DNA of 64,000 nt from the NCBI GenBank assembly GCA_002101905.1, contig LQPU01000028.1, forward strand, positions 186,001-250,000, written 5' to 3'. The notes under the pieces are model-generated. The model searched no databases. It was not told the origin of the DNA and saw only the letters and a list, made by a program, of their open reading frames with translations. This stretch comes from Mycobacterium shimoidei (lineage in GTDB: Bacteria; Actinomycetota; Actinomycetes; Mycobacteriales; Mycobacteriaceae). The position numbers and the translations under genes are program-made. Positions 1 to 8,162 of the stretch are shown in pieces (the stretch's first letter is position 1; every line of letters starts with the position of its first letter).

Positions 1-395
1 CGCTGTCGTCGGATCGGTTCGCCACGCTCGAGCAGCGCCTGCGCGCCGCAGACGAGCTGGACGCGTTGATCGGCAACGCAACCGCGACTCGGAACGCGGC
101 AACGCTCGCCGACGACCTCGTGGCGGCCGGAGTGCCGGCGAGCGTGGTCAAAAGCCCGTCGGAACGCATCGATGACGACCCCGATCTCGCCACGATGGGG
201 CTCTTCCCCTCGGTGACCCACCCCGATATCGGCAACGTGCGGGTCGAGGGCATCCCGATGCGGTGTTCGGTGACTCCGTGGCAGATCACCTCGGCCGCAC
301 CCCGCCTGGGCCAACACAATCACGAGGTGCTCGGGGATCTCCTCGGCCATTCCAAGGCACAACTCGACGACTGGGCGCAGCGAGGTGTGATCTGA
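1..395 (+). CDS. Family III CoA-transferase (CaiB/BaiF), C-terminal part
   Basis: The frame is open from base 3 to the TGA at 393-395, so the gene begins left of the window. The 130 visible residues match the C-terminal lobe of formyl-CoA/carnitine CoA-transferases: a helix ending in an ADELDALIGNATATR stretch, then VPASVVKSPSE, a GLFPSVTHPDIGNV strand and the terminal LGQHNHEVLGDLLG segment that closes most members of this family. These enzymes move CoA between acyl thioesters and free acids. A second CaiB-type gene follows at once in the same direction, so the pair may form a heteromer or act on successive intermediates. The catalytic Asp lies in the missing N-terminal half and cannot be checked. 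Confidence 0.85.
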   Translation, partial: LSSDRFATLEQRLRAADELDALIGNATATRNAATLADDLVAAGVPASVVKSPSERIDDDPDLATMGLFPSVTHPDIGNVRVEGIPMRCSVTPWQITSAAPRLGQHNHEVLGDLLGHSKAQLDDWAQRGVI

Positions 396-1615
396 CCTCA
401 TTACGCGACCTTCGCATCGTCGAGATCGCCGACCAGTTCACACCGGTCTGCGGTCGGGTGCTGGCCGAGTTGGGCGCCGAAGTGATCGTGGTCGAGCCAC
501 CCACCGGTTCGACACACCGCGCCCGACCGCCGTTCGTCGACGATCAGCCCGGCGCCGACCGAAGCCTACGGTGGTGGGCGGGAAACGTCGGGAAGCGCTC
601 GGTGACAGTCGATCTCCTGACCGACGCCGGACAGCAGAACCTTGCGGCGCTGATCGCCACGGCCGACGTCGTCATCGCGGGCAGCGACCGGTGTGAGGGC
701 GTCGACTATGACGCATGCGCGTCCCGTGACGCCCGGTTGATCTGGGTGTCGGTGAGCCCGTTTGGCCTGGGCAGCGTCCGCAGCGGCCAACCGGCGACCG
801 ACCTGACGATGCTTGCGGGTGGCGGCCCGGTGTGGAACTGCGGATACGACGACCGCACCCTGCCGCCCATCCGGGGAGCCGGCGATCAGTCGGCGAACAT
901 CGCCGGAATGTACTGCGCGATCGGTGTGCTCGTGGCACTCGCACACCGCGACCAAACCGGGCAGGGCCAACTGGTCGACGTCAACGTCAATGCGGCGTGC
1001 AACGTCACCAGCGAGCAGACGACGTATCACTGGCTGGTGAAACAGGACATCTGTCTGCGCCAGACGGGCAGACACGCCTACCCGACACCCAGCTCTCCCG
1101 TGCAAGTACGGTGCGCCGACGGCTATTACGCCACCACCGGGGTGCTCCCCCGCAAGCAGGAGGACTTCGCCCGGCTGCTGGCGTGGCTCGACGAACTCGG
1201 CCTCACCGAGGAACTGCCGGAGGCCGTGTTCCTCGAACTGGCGGCCGGCCGGGAAGAACCAGTCGACCTGGCCCTGATCGGCGTCGACGACGAAACCACG
1301 GCGATACTCACCGCCGCGCGCGACGCGATCCGCCTCATCGCGTCAAGACTGCCCGCCAAGGAGTTCTTCGTGACCAGCCAGCGCCGCGGCTTTCCCTGCG
1401 GCGCCGTGCTTCCCCCCAACGAGGCGTTCGACGACGAGCACACCGTCGCACGGGGCTTTCACGTTCCGGTGCCACACCCGGAACTGGACAGGACCATCAC
1501 CTACCCGGGCACGCCGTACCTGTTCAGCGCGACACCGACCGCCGCACCTACTCGGCCGCCGCTGCTGGGCGAGCACAACGCGCTGCTCGACGACCTCACC
1601 GAACGACCGCGATGA
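392..1615 (+). CDS. Family III CoA-transferase (CaiB/BaiF)
   Basis: About 407 residues. The N-terminal strand LRIVEIADQFTPVCGRVLAELGAEVIVVE is the CoA-binding Rossmann start of CaiB/BaiF transferases, and the C-terminal PLLGEHNALLDDL segment matches the family end. The start is uncertain. Similarity begins near base 400, but the only nearby in-frame candidate is a CTG at 392 that overlaps the previous stop; a GTG at 263 would add 43 residues with no family character. The conserved catalytic Asp is not obvious where expected, and YCAIGVLVALAHRDQTGQGQ follows it in the usual place. The gene overlaps the next one by 4 bp (ATGA). Probably an acyl-CoA:carboxylate CoA-transferase working with the upstream paralogue. 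Confidence 0.8.
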   Translation: MTSLRDLRIVEIADQFTPVCGRVLAELGAEVIVVEPPTGSTHRARPPFVDDQPGADRSLRWWAGNVGKRSVTVDLLTDAGQQNLAALIATADVVIAGSDRCEGVDYDACASRDARLIWVSVSPFGLGSVRSGQPATDLTMLAGGGPVWNCGYDDRTLPPIRGAGDQSANIAGMYCAIGVLVALAHRDQTGQGQLVDVNVNAACNVTSEQTTYHWLVKQDICLRQTGRHAYPTPSSPVQVRCADGYYATTGVLPRKQEDFARLLAWLDELGLTEELPEAVFLELAAGREEPVDLALIGVDDETTAILTAARDAIRLIASRLPAKEFFVTSQRRGFPCGAVLPPNEAFDDEHTVARGFHVPVPHPELDRTITYPGTPYLFSATPTAAPTRPPLLGEHNALLDDLTERPR

Positions 1616-2064
1616 GCGACGGGCACCGCCTCACCCACATCGGACTGTGCGTACGCGACATCGGTCGTGCCGAGCAGTTCTACTGCTCTGCACTGGGTTT
1701 CGAAGTCGTCGGCCGAATGACGGTCGACGACGACGCTACCGCCCAGCTGCTCGACGTGCCCGGCCTGCTGCTCGAACTCGTCTACCTGCAGCGCGACGGG
1801 TTTCGCCTCGAACTGCTCGGTTACGCCCGTCCGGGAACCGTGGGGGCACCGGGGCCGCGCCCGATGAACACCCTCGGCTTCACCCACCTGTCGTTTCGGG
1901 TCCACGACGCCGACCGGGTGGTGAACGCGATCGTGGCGCACGGGGGCCGCGCGCTCCCGGACCGCACCGCCGCGTTCGGCGTCGGCAACCGCGGCCTGAT
2001 GGCGACCGACCCCGACGGCAACCTGCTCGAGCTCATCGAACGAACTCCCCCGGCTGACAGGTGA
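1612..2064 (+). CDS. Glyoxalase/VOC-fold metalloenzyme
   Basis: 150 residues with two beta-alpha-beta-beta-beta modules typical of the vicinal-oxygen-chelate superfamily. The first begins RLTHIGLCVRDIGRAEQFY with its metal His near residue 9. The second begins GFTHLSFRVHDADRVVNAI and ends in DPDGNLLELIE, where the last Glu is the usual metal ligand. The ATG overlaps the upstream CoA-transferase stop by 4 bp, so translation is coupled. Family members include lactoylglutathione lyases, methylmalonyl-CoA epimerases and extradiol dioxygenases. The CoA-ester context favours an epimerase or isomerase, but this is inference. Confidence 0.8.
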   Translation: MSDGHRLTHIGLCVRDIGRAEQFYCSALGFEVVGRMTVDDDATAQLLDVPGLLLELVYLQRDGFRLELLGYARPGTVGAPGPRPMNTLGFTHLSFRVHDADRVVNAIVAHGGRALPDRTAAFGVGNRGLMATDPDGNLLELIERTPPADR

Positions 2065-2071
2065 CGAAATC

Positions 2072-3268
2072 ATGGTGCCAGCGACCAACGAGTTGACGTA
2101 TTCGCCGTTCTCCAAGGCGATCTTCGACGATCCCTATCCCGTGTACCGCCGGTTGCGCGACGAGGCGCCGGTGTACCGGGATCCCGAAGACCGGTGGTGG
2201 GTGCTGTCCCGATTCGACGACGTCTCCGGCGCGCTGCGCGATTGGTCGACGTACTCCTCCAGACAGGGCCCGGCACCGGAGAACCCGGACAACGACGGGC
2301 GCAAGTACTCGATCATCTCGATGGATCCGCCACGGCACGACCGGATCCGCGGAGTGCTCAAGGGATTCTTTACCCCGAAGGCCGTCGCGGCGATGGAGAA
2401 TGCGCTGCGCGCGGTCGTGGCACACCATCTCGACAAGCTGCGACCGAACACCACCGTCGACGCCATGGAGGCATTCGCCTTCTCCATCCCCACTGACGTG
2501 ATCGGAGACCTGCTCGGCGTACCGCAGGCCGACCGCGAGCAACTCCGAGTGTGGTGGGAGGACTTCCTCACCCGGCACGAGGGCGAAGTCGTCATGCCCG
2601 CGAAGGCCATCGAGGCCAACCGCAAGATCAGCGCGTATATCGGCGATCTCATCGACCATCGCCGCCGGCATCCCGGCGACGATCTCATCAGCATCGTGCT
2701 CAATGCGACCTTCGACGACCCCGAGGCCGGGGGTGAGCGCTCGCTCACCCCCCACGAGGTGCTGATGTTCGCGAACCTGTTGTCGGCGGCGGGCTCCGAA
2801 ACCACCCAGAAGCTGATCTCGAACGGGCTGGTGGCGCTGTACGAGCATCCCGACCAGTGGCGCCGAATTGTCAACGACCCCAAGTTGATTCCGGCCGCCG
2901 TCAACGAGGCACTCAGATACGACACCCCCAGCCACTGGGTCGCGCGCACCCTGACCCGACCCGTTGAAAAACACGGGGTGACGATGGCTGCCGGTGACTG
3001 GGTACTACTGCTGCTCGGCAGCGCCAACCGCGACGAACGCCGCTACCCCGACCCCGACCGGTTGATCATCGACCGCCCACGCGGCACGGACGTGTACTTC
3101 GGCTGGGGCATCCACATCTGCCTCGGCCAGTGGTTGGCCCGCCGGGAAGCCCAACTCGTGTTCGACTACATCGCCAAGAAGTTCCCGAACTACTCGATCG
3201 GGGCGCACGAGCGCGTGCTGACCGCCACCGTGCGGGGATACACCAGCGTGGAGATGACGCTCAGGTAG
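2072..3268 (+). CDS. Cytochrome P450 monooxygenase
   Basis: 398 residues, normal for a soluble bacterial P450. The I-helix oxygen-activation motif is AAGSETT, the K-helix ExxR is EALR, and the haem loop is FGWGIHICLGQW with the proximal Cys near residue 350. The ATG at 2072 lies 7 nt after the VOC gene, so it joins the CoA-transferase operon. A 3Fe-4S ferredoxin gene sits 0.9 kb away on the same strand and is a candidate electron donor. The substrate is unknown; the family hydroxylates fatty acyl, steroid and terpenoid skeletons. The last 8 bp overlap the convergent SDR gene. Confidence 0.95.
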   Translation: MVPATNELTYSPFSKAIFDDPYPVYRRLRDEAPVYRDPEDRWWVLSRFDDVSGALRDWSTYSSRQGPAPENPDNDGRKYSIISMDPPRHDRIRGVLKGFFTPKAVAAMENALRAVVAHHLDKLRPNTTVDAMEAFAFSIPTDVIGDLLGVPQADREQLRVWWEDFLTRHEGEVVMPAKAIEANRKISAYIGDLIDHRRRHPGDDLISIVLNATFDDPEAGGERSLTPHEVLMFANLLSAAGSETTQKLISNGLVALYEHPDQWRRIVNDPKLIPAAVNEALRYDTPSHWVARTLTRPVEKHGVTMAAGDWVLLLLGSANRDERRYPDPDRLIIDRPRGTDVYFGWGIHICLGQWLARREAQLVFDYIAKKFPNYSIGAHERVLTATVRGYTSVEMTLR

Positions 3269-4061
3269 CGTTGAACACACCCGGCGACTGCGAATAATCC
3301 ACAGTCGACAACTCGGTCATGCCGCCGTCGACGTGCAGCACGGTTCCGGTGACGAACGCCGCGTCGTCACTCGCGAGGAAGGTCACGGCCGGTGCGATCT
3401 CGGTGTCCGGATCGGCGCCGCGCTTCATCGGCGATGCCTCCGCGGTGCGCGTGTAGTTGTCCCATTCGGTTCCGATCATCTTGCGCTGCACGTCCGTCAG
3501 CGCGAACGGGCACACCGCGTTCACCCGGATGCTATGACGCGCCCACTCGTTGGCGGCGACCTTCGTCAACGCCTGAATCGCACCCTTGGCCGCGGAATAC
3601 GGAGCGGTGTAGGCCATCCCGCCGAGCGCGGAGCCCGATACGAAGTTGATCACCGACGCCTTACCGGATTCCTTCAGCGCGCCGAACGCCGCCTGCATGA
3701 ACCGGAACGTCGCCTTCGGGCCCGTGGCTTCCGACAGTTCCCAGTCCTTGTCCGAGACCAGTTCCAGCGCCTTGGGCATCGCGAAGTACTGCGCGGCGTT
3801 CACCAAGACGTCGAGGCGCCCGTCAACGGCGGCCGCTTGCATGGCGGCCTCGATGTCCTCCCGCTTGGCCACATTCGCCCGAACGAATGCCGCCCTACCA
3901 CCTGCCGATTCGATGAGCCCGACGCACTCGCGGCCCTTCTCCTCGTTCAGGTCGACGATCGTCACCAGCGCGCCTTCGGCCGCCAGTCGACGGGCGACCG
4001 CCCGCCCGAGCCCCTGAGCACCACCCGTGACGAGGGCGTTTCGATTCTCCAGTCGGGACAA
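3261..4061 (-). CDS. Short-chain dehydrogenase/reductase (SDR)
   Basis: 266 residues of classical SDR. The cofactor motif is TGGAQGLG near residue 13. The catalytic Ser lies in VSGSALGG and the Tyr-Lys pair in YSAAKGA. The C-terminal TGTVLHVDGGM loop is typical of FabG-like enzymes. The Asp in TIVDLNEEKG after strand 2 favours NAD(H). The gene is convergent with the P450 and divergent from the ferredoxin operon across an 82-bp promoter region. Probably oxidises an alcohol made by the P450 or a hydroxyacyl-CoA. Confidence 0.9.
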   Translation of the reverse strand: MSRLENRNALVTGGAQGLGRAVARRLAAEGALVTIVDLNEEKGRECVGLIESAGGRAAFVRANVAKREDIEAAMQAAAVDGRLDVLVNAAQYFAMPKALELVSDKDWELSEATGPKATFRFMQAAFGALKESGKASVINFVSGSALGGMAYTAPYSAAKGAIQALTKVAANEWARHSIRVNAVCPFALTDVQRKMIGTEWDNYTRTAEASPMKRGADPDTEIAPAVTFLASDDAAFVTGTVLHVDGGMTELSTVDYSQSPGVFNAT

Positions 4062-4143
4062 GACGGGCCTCCTCGAGTGAACAGTTGAACAATATTCGTT
4101 CTATCATTCATGATGGTATCCGAACGCTCAGGAAGGAATCCGG
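4062..4143. promoter_or_regulatory. Divergent promoter region between SDR and ferredoxin operon
   Basis: This AT-richer stretch separates two divergent genes. It contains an imperfect inverted repeat GAAC-N7-GTTC at about 4087-4101 followed by CTATCATTCATGATGG. The ferredoxin gene has a good ribosome-binding site (AGGAAGGA) about 7 nt before its ATG. The decamer GTTCTATCAT at 4098-4107 occurs again at 35929-35938 upstream of the mycofactocin-type SDR. Confidence 0.4.
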
Positions 4144-4338
4144 ATGCGCGTCGAAGTGGATCACGACCTCTGCGAATCCAATGCGGTGTGTGTGGGTCTC
4201 GCCCCCGATGTCTTCGAACTCGGCGACGATGACCTGGCGCGCACCCTGGTCGACGACGTGCCCCCGGGCCGCGAAGATGCCGTCCGCAAAGCGGTCGCGC
4301 TGTGCCCGAAAGTCGCTTTGACACTGCATGACGGCTGA
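4144..4338 (+). CDS. Ferredoxin, 3Fe-4S type (P450 electron donor)
   Basis: 64 residues. Cys10 and Cys16 (LCESNAVC) and Cys54 (ALCPKVA) give the three-cysteine pattern C-x5-C...C-P of the small 3Fe-4S ferredoxins that serve actinobacterial P450s. The middle segment APDVFELGDDD is the usual acidic linker. It heads an operon with two acyl-CoA dehydrogenase genes and overlaps the first by 11 bp. Likely passes single electrons to one or more of the three P450s in this island. Confidence 0.9.
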   Translation: MRVEVDHDLCESNAVCVGLAPDVFELGDDDLARTLVDDVPPGREDAVRKAVALCPKVALTLHDG

Positions 4339-5392
4339 TCGCTCAATGGACATCGGCCTGACCGAAGAGCAAAAGCTCCTGCAGGACACCGTATCCGCGC
4401 TGGCGGATCAGCTGGCGACCACGGATCCGAGCGACATCGGTAACGGTGACACCCTGGCGCGGCACTGGCGCCAGGTGGTCGAAATCGGCATTCCCACCTT
4501 GCGCTCCCCCGCCCTGTGCGGCCTGGAGGCCAGCGGGGTGGAGACGGTCCTGGCGGTCGAGCAGCTGGCCCGCACGCTGTGCGCGGTGCCGGTCGCCGGT
4601 CAAGCGGTGCTCGCCGCCGAGCTGTTAGAAGCCGCGCGCGCCGAGAAGGAACTGGATCTTGTGGCCGAGGGACAACTGCGCATCGCCCCGGCGCTGACCG
4701 TCGACCTGCGCCGGTTCGGCACCCTGGACGGCGGCGGGGTCGCGTTCGACACCGCAGGCGCGACCCACGTTCTGGTCGCCAATCAGGCCGACGGGCTCCG
4801 CCACCTCGGCACGGCCCCACTGGATGGCGGCGCCGCCGAGGAGAGCCTCGATCTCACCCGGATGCTGCGCCGACTGCCCTCCGACAGCGCGGCACCGATC
4901 AACATCGTCGGCGAGCCGATCTCCGAGGAGCGCTGGCGTCGTGTCGAAGCACTCGCACTGACCGTCGTCGCCGCCGACCTGCTCGGGGTCATGCAGGGCG
5001 CCCTCGATGACGCGGTCCGCTACGCCGGGGAACGAGTCCAATTCGGCGTCCAGATCGGCTCGTTTCAGGCGGTGCAGCACATGCTGGCCGACGCGCTGGT
5101 CAGCGTCGAGGGCGCGCGAAGCTGCGTGTGGCACGCGGCGTGGGCCATCGACCACCTGCCCATCGAGGAGGCCTTGTTGGCGGCCATGACGGCCAAGGCA
5201 TACGCCGCCGCGGCCGGCCGTGACGTCGTGGAGACCGCCGTTCAGGTGTTCGGCGGGATCGCCATCACCTGGGAGCACGTCTCGCACCTTCGTGTGCGCC
5301 GAACTTTGTTGAACCGCCGCCTGTTCGGCGACGAGACGGCGCAGTACGAGGCGATCGCGCAGTTGCGGCTGGCGAACGAGCGGTTGGCGTAG
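4328..5392 (+). CDS. Acyl-CoA dehydrogenase, small FadE28-like subunit
   Basis: 354 residues if the ATG at 4328 is used; an in-frame ATG at 4346 fits the family start (MDIGLTEEQ) equally well. The C-terminal half has the acyl-CoA dehydrogenase helices, with VQFGVQIGSFQAVQHMLAD and a VFGGIAITWEHVSHLRVRR segment. The TWEH signature marks the subunit type represented by FadE28/ChsE1, which pairs with a second subunit in alpha2-beta2 steroid side-chain dehydrogenases. The next gene, 3 nt downstream, encodes the likely partner. The middle domain is short and degenerate, as in the non-FAD-anchoring subunit of such pairs. Inference: this pair forms a heteromeric acyl-CoA dehydrogenase for a bulky acyl chain. 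Confidence 0.85.
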   Translation: MTADRSMDIGLTEEQKLLQDTVSALADQLATTDPSDIGNGDTLARHWRQVVEIGIPTLRSPALCGLEASGVETVLAVEQLARTLCAVPVAGQAVLAAELLEAARAEKELDLVAEGQLRIAPALTVDLRRFGTLDGGGVAFDTAGATHVLVANQADGLRHLGTAPLDGGAAEESLDLTRMLRRLPSDSAAPINIVGEPISEERWRRVEALALTVVAADLLGVMQGALDDAVRYAGERVQFGVQIGSFQAVQHMLADALVSVEGARSCVWHAAWAIDHLPIEEALLAAMTAKAYAAAAGRDVVETAVQVFGGIAITWEHVSHLRVRRTLLNRRLFGDETAQYEAIAQLRLANERLA

Positions 5393-5395
5393 GCG

Positions 5396-6538
5396 ATGGA
5401 CTTTAACGACACCCCCGAGGAGGCACGGTTCCGGGCACAATTATGCCAGTGGCTGCGCGACCACAGCGCCGACGCCGCCATCCCCGACGATCCCGCGGCA
5501 CGCGCGGACGCCCAGAACGCCTGGCATCAGACGCTGTATGAAGCCGGATACATCGGGTTGTCGTTTCCCGTCGAGTACGGCGGCCACGGCCTGCCCCCCA
5601 TCTACGAAGCCATCCTCAACGACGAGTTGGGCCGCTCCGGTGCGCCGCCGATCGAGGGGGTCGGCCACCTCAGTAATGCACTGCGGCTGTTCGGGTCCGA
5701 CACCCAGCGCACCGAACTGCTGCCCGGCCTGCTGTCGGGCCGGGTGCGGTGGTGTCAGGGGTTCAGCGAACCCGAGGCGGGATCGGACCTGGCCGGCCTG
5801 AAGACCCGGGCCGACCTCGTCGAGACCGGCGGTCGCCGGGTGTTTCGGGTCAACGGGCGCAAGATCTGGACCAGCTTTGCCGCGGTCGCCGACTGGTGTT
5901 TCCTGTTGTGCCGCACCGAGCCCGACGCCCCGAAGCATCAGGGCATCTCGGTGTTGCTGGTGCCGATGTCGACACCCGGTATCACCGTCACGCCGATCGT
6001 CAACGCCGCGCGCAACCGTGAGTTCGCCGAGGTGACGTTCGACGACGTGGAGGTGCCCGAGGAGAATCTGCTCGGCAAGCGGGGGCAGGGCTGGACGATC
6101 GCCAACCAGCTGCTCGCCTACGAACGCGGACCCAGCGACATCAACTGGATCAGCAGGCTGTCAAGGCAATTGCGCGACCTAGACCAGCAGGTGCGCTCCG
6201 GGCAGCTGGAGAACTCCCCGATGACCCGGGTTCGGCTCGGTCGCGCGTACGCGGAACTGCGCGCCCTGCAGGTCAAGGTGCAACGGTCGTTGAGCGAGCG
6301 GCAGCGTGGCGCTCTCCCGGGTCCAGAAGGATCCGTCGACAAGCTGCTGATGGCCCGCGCCGACCAGGTGTTCGGCCACACGATGATGGATCTCACCGAC
6401 ACCGGACCGCTGCTGCGCGAGGGGCTGGAGTGGGACATCTACGTATGGTCGCGGGCCGCGGGGATCTACGGCGGGACCGCGCAGATTCAGCGCAACATCG
6501 TCGCGCAACGGGTGCTTGGTCTACCGCGATCGAAGTGA
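5396..6538 (+). CDS. Acyl-CoA dehydrogenase, FadE29-like partner subunit
   Basis: 380 residues with all three domains. The FAD and substrate loop QGFSEPEAGSDLAGLKTRA lies near residues 118-136. The middle beta domain includes NGRKIWTSFAAVADWCFLL, and the C-terminal YGGTAQIQRNIVAQRVLGLPR binds FAD ADP across the dimer. It starts 3 nt after the upstream small subunit, an arrangement seen for heteromeric FadE pairs in steroid catabolism. The gene ends the ferredoxin operon and runs up to a convergent small gene. Confidence 0.9.
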   Translation: MDFNDTPEEARFRAQLCQWLRDHSADAAIPDDPAARADAQNAWHQTLYEAGYIGLSFPVEYGGHGLPPIYEAILNDELGRSGAPPIEGVGHLSNALRLFGSDTQRTELLPGLLSGRVRWCQGFSEPEAGSDLAGLKTRADLVETGGRRVFRVNGRKIWTSFAAVADWCFLLCRTEPDAPKHQGISVLLVPMSTPGITVTPIVNAARNREFAEVTFDDVEVPEENLLGKRGQGWTIANQLLAYERGPSDINWISRLSRQLRDLDQQVRSGQLENSPMTRVRLGRAYAELRALQVKVQRSLSERQRGALPGPEGSVDKLLMARADQVFGHTMMDLTDTGPLLREGLEWDIYVWSRAAGIYGGTAQIQRNIVAQRVLGLPRSK

Positions 6539-6539
6539 C

Positions 6540-6746
6540 TTAGTTCGGCTCCCGTCCATCGGCGAGTTGGGCATACGCCTCTTGAAGCGCCGCTAGCCGA
6601 CGCAGCGTGACCTCGTCGGTCTCGCCGGCGTCCACCCTGGCCTTGACGTCGGCGATCTCGGCGGCCAACCGTTCGGCGGCCTCCGCACGGGTCAGCAGGT
6701 CCTGATCGGCCCAGTCGTCGTGCGGAATGCGGTCCCTGGGATCCAT
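6540..6746 (-). CDS. Small conserved hypothetical protein, charged helical
   Basis: 68 residues beginning MDPRDRIPHDDWADQDLL. The ATG at 6746 was chosen because GGAGG sits 6 nt upstream; a longer start at 6782 would bury that site. The rest is one long amphipathic helix rich in Ala, Glu and Arg (RAEAAERLAAEIADVKARV) that could form a coiled coil. There is no signal peptide, membrane segment or catalytic motif. It diverges from the amidohydrolase gene. Function unknown. Confidence 0.6.
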   Translation of the reverse strand: MDPRDRIPHDDWADQDLLTRAEAAERLAAEIADVKARVDAGETDEVTLRRLAALQEAYAQLADGREPN

Positions 6747-6859
6747 CGGCGCCTCCTTGCCACGGTTGAGTTCCCACACCACCGGGCGCTATAGTCAACT
6801 AAGCACAATTTGTTCATTTGTTCTATTGAGACTATCAGCCGCAAGGACGGGGACGAGCG
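6747..6859. promoter_or_regulatory. Divergent promoter region upstream of amidohydrolase
   Basis: AT-rich region between divergent genes. It carries ATAGTC (about 6791-6796) and the inverted GACTAT (about 6829-6834), separated by roughly 30 bp, with TTTGTTC-like repeats between them. The ATAGT arm resembles the arm of the 29-bp palindrome at 25508-25536. This could be a pair of half-sites for the same regulator, but the evidence is weak. Confidence 0.3.
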
Positions 6860-8155
6860 ATGCCACTGCAACCGTCGATGAAGCTGCTCTCGGTCGACGA
6901 CCACCTCATCGAACCTCCGCACGTCTGGTCCGACCGACTGCCCAAGAGGTATCTGCACGACGGCCCGCGCATCGTTGAGTTCCCGCGGGACGGCAAGCCG
7001 CCGATGCACCAGTGGGTCTATGAGGGGCGCGCGTATCCCAACATCGGGCTCAACGCCGTCGCCGGCAAGCGCCCCGAGGAGTTCGGCGTGGACCCGGTGC
7101 GATACGACGACATGATCCCGGGCTGCTACGACCCCAAGGCGCGCCTGCTGGACATGGACATCGACGGAGTCCACGCGATGCTGTGCTTCCCGTCGTTCCC
7201 GCGGTTCTGCGGCACGGTTTTCCTCGAGGGCACCGATAAGGAACTGGCACTACTGTGCGTGCAGGCGTGGAACGACTTCTCGATCGACGAGTGGTGCGCC
7301 ACCGATCCGGCGCGGTTCATCCCGATGATGATCACGCCGCTGTGGGACACCCAGCTTATGGTCAAGGAGATCGAGCGCATGGCGGCCAAGGGTTGTCGCG
7401 CCGTCGGTCTGCCCGACAACCCGATGAATCTCGGCCTACCGAGCTTCCAGACCCCGCATTGGGATCCGGTCTGGTCCGCCCTGGAGGAGACCAACTTGAC
7501 CGCGGTCATGCACTTCGGCTCCGGCGGCATGCCACCCGCCACCGCACCCGAAGCACCGTTCGCGGTGATGGTGACGCTCATGGGCACGACGTCGATGTCG
7601 GCGGCGGTCGAGCTGATGTTCTCCCCGGTGTTCCACAAGCACCCGAACTTGAAGGTCGCGTTCTCCGAAGGCGGCATCGGGTGGATGCCGTACATCATTG
7701 AGCGGGCAGACTACGTGTGGCGCAAGCACAAGTACTACCAGAACATCCATCCGACGATCGCGCCGTCAGATCTGTTCCGCCGCAACATCTCCGGTTGCTT
7801 CATCGAGGATGAGGTCGGGGTCGGACTGCGCCATCAGATCGGCATCGACAACGTCACCTGGGAGTGCGATTACCCGCACTCCGACTCGTTCTGGCCGAAG
7901 AGCCGGGCTCGCGCCGAGGAGATGCTGGCCAGCGTTCCCGACGAGGACGCGCACAAGATCGTCGAACTCAACACCCGCCGGTGGTACGCGTTCCCCGAGG
8001 AGGGCTTTACCTCCTGCACGGCCGACTCCGGCTGGCGGCCCAACGACGGCAACCCACCGGAGTACGACTACGACGCCGTCATGTCCGACCACGGCGGCGT
8101 CGGGTACGGCACGTTCATCCAGAATCTCGCCGACCAGATGGCCAACAAGGAATAG
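6860..8155 (+). CDS. Amidohydrolase-2 family metal-dependent hydrolase/decarboxylase
   Basis: 431 residues. The N-terminal SVDDHLIEPPHVW is the metal-binding start of amidohydrolase_2 (ACMSD-like) proteins. A His in MHFGSGGMP and the Asp in WECDYPHSDSFWP complete the usual metal centre. The segment AFSEGGIGWMPYIIERAD is also characteristic. Members hydrolyse C-C or C-N bonds or decarboxylate unsaturated acids. In actinobacterial catabolic clusters they often sit beside P450s and SnoaL proteins. The gene ends 7 nt before the convergent SMP-30 gene. The reaction here is unknown. Confidence 0.85.
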   Translation: MPLQPSMKLLSVDDHLIEPPHVWSDRLPKRYLHDGPRIVEFPRDGKPPMHQWVYEGRAYPNIGLNAVAGKRPEEFGVDPVRYDDMIPGCYDPKARLLDMDIDGVHAMLCFPSFPRFCGTVFLEGTDKELALLCVQAWNDFSIDEWCATDPARFIPMMITPLWDTQLMVKEIERMAAKGCRAVGLPDNPMNLGLPSFQTPHWDPVWSALEETNLTAVMHFGSGGMPPATAPEAPFAVMVTLMGTTSMSAAVELMFSPVFHKHPNLKVAFSEGGIGWMPYIIERADYVWRKHKYYQNIHPTIAPSDLFRRNISGCFIEDEVGVGLRHQIGIDNVTWECDYPHSDSFWPKSRARAEEMLASVPDEDAHKIVELNTRRWYAFPEEGFTSCTADSGWRPNDGNPPEYDYDAVMSDHGGVGYGTFIQNLADQMANKE

Positions 8156-8162
8156 CCGCGAC

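Noticed and set aside
832..2064. A 410-codon open frame running through the second CoA-transferase into the VOC gene
   Set aside because: Only the part from 1612 has family character. The upstream part is an Arg/Pro-rich antisense-like shadow of the CoA-transferase.
4062..4143. KstR/KstR2 operator in the ferredoxin/SDR promoter
   Set aside because: The inverted GAAC/GTTC pair does not match the known TnnAACnnGTTnnA or CAAG-type consensus in spacing or flanks.
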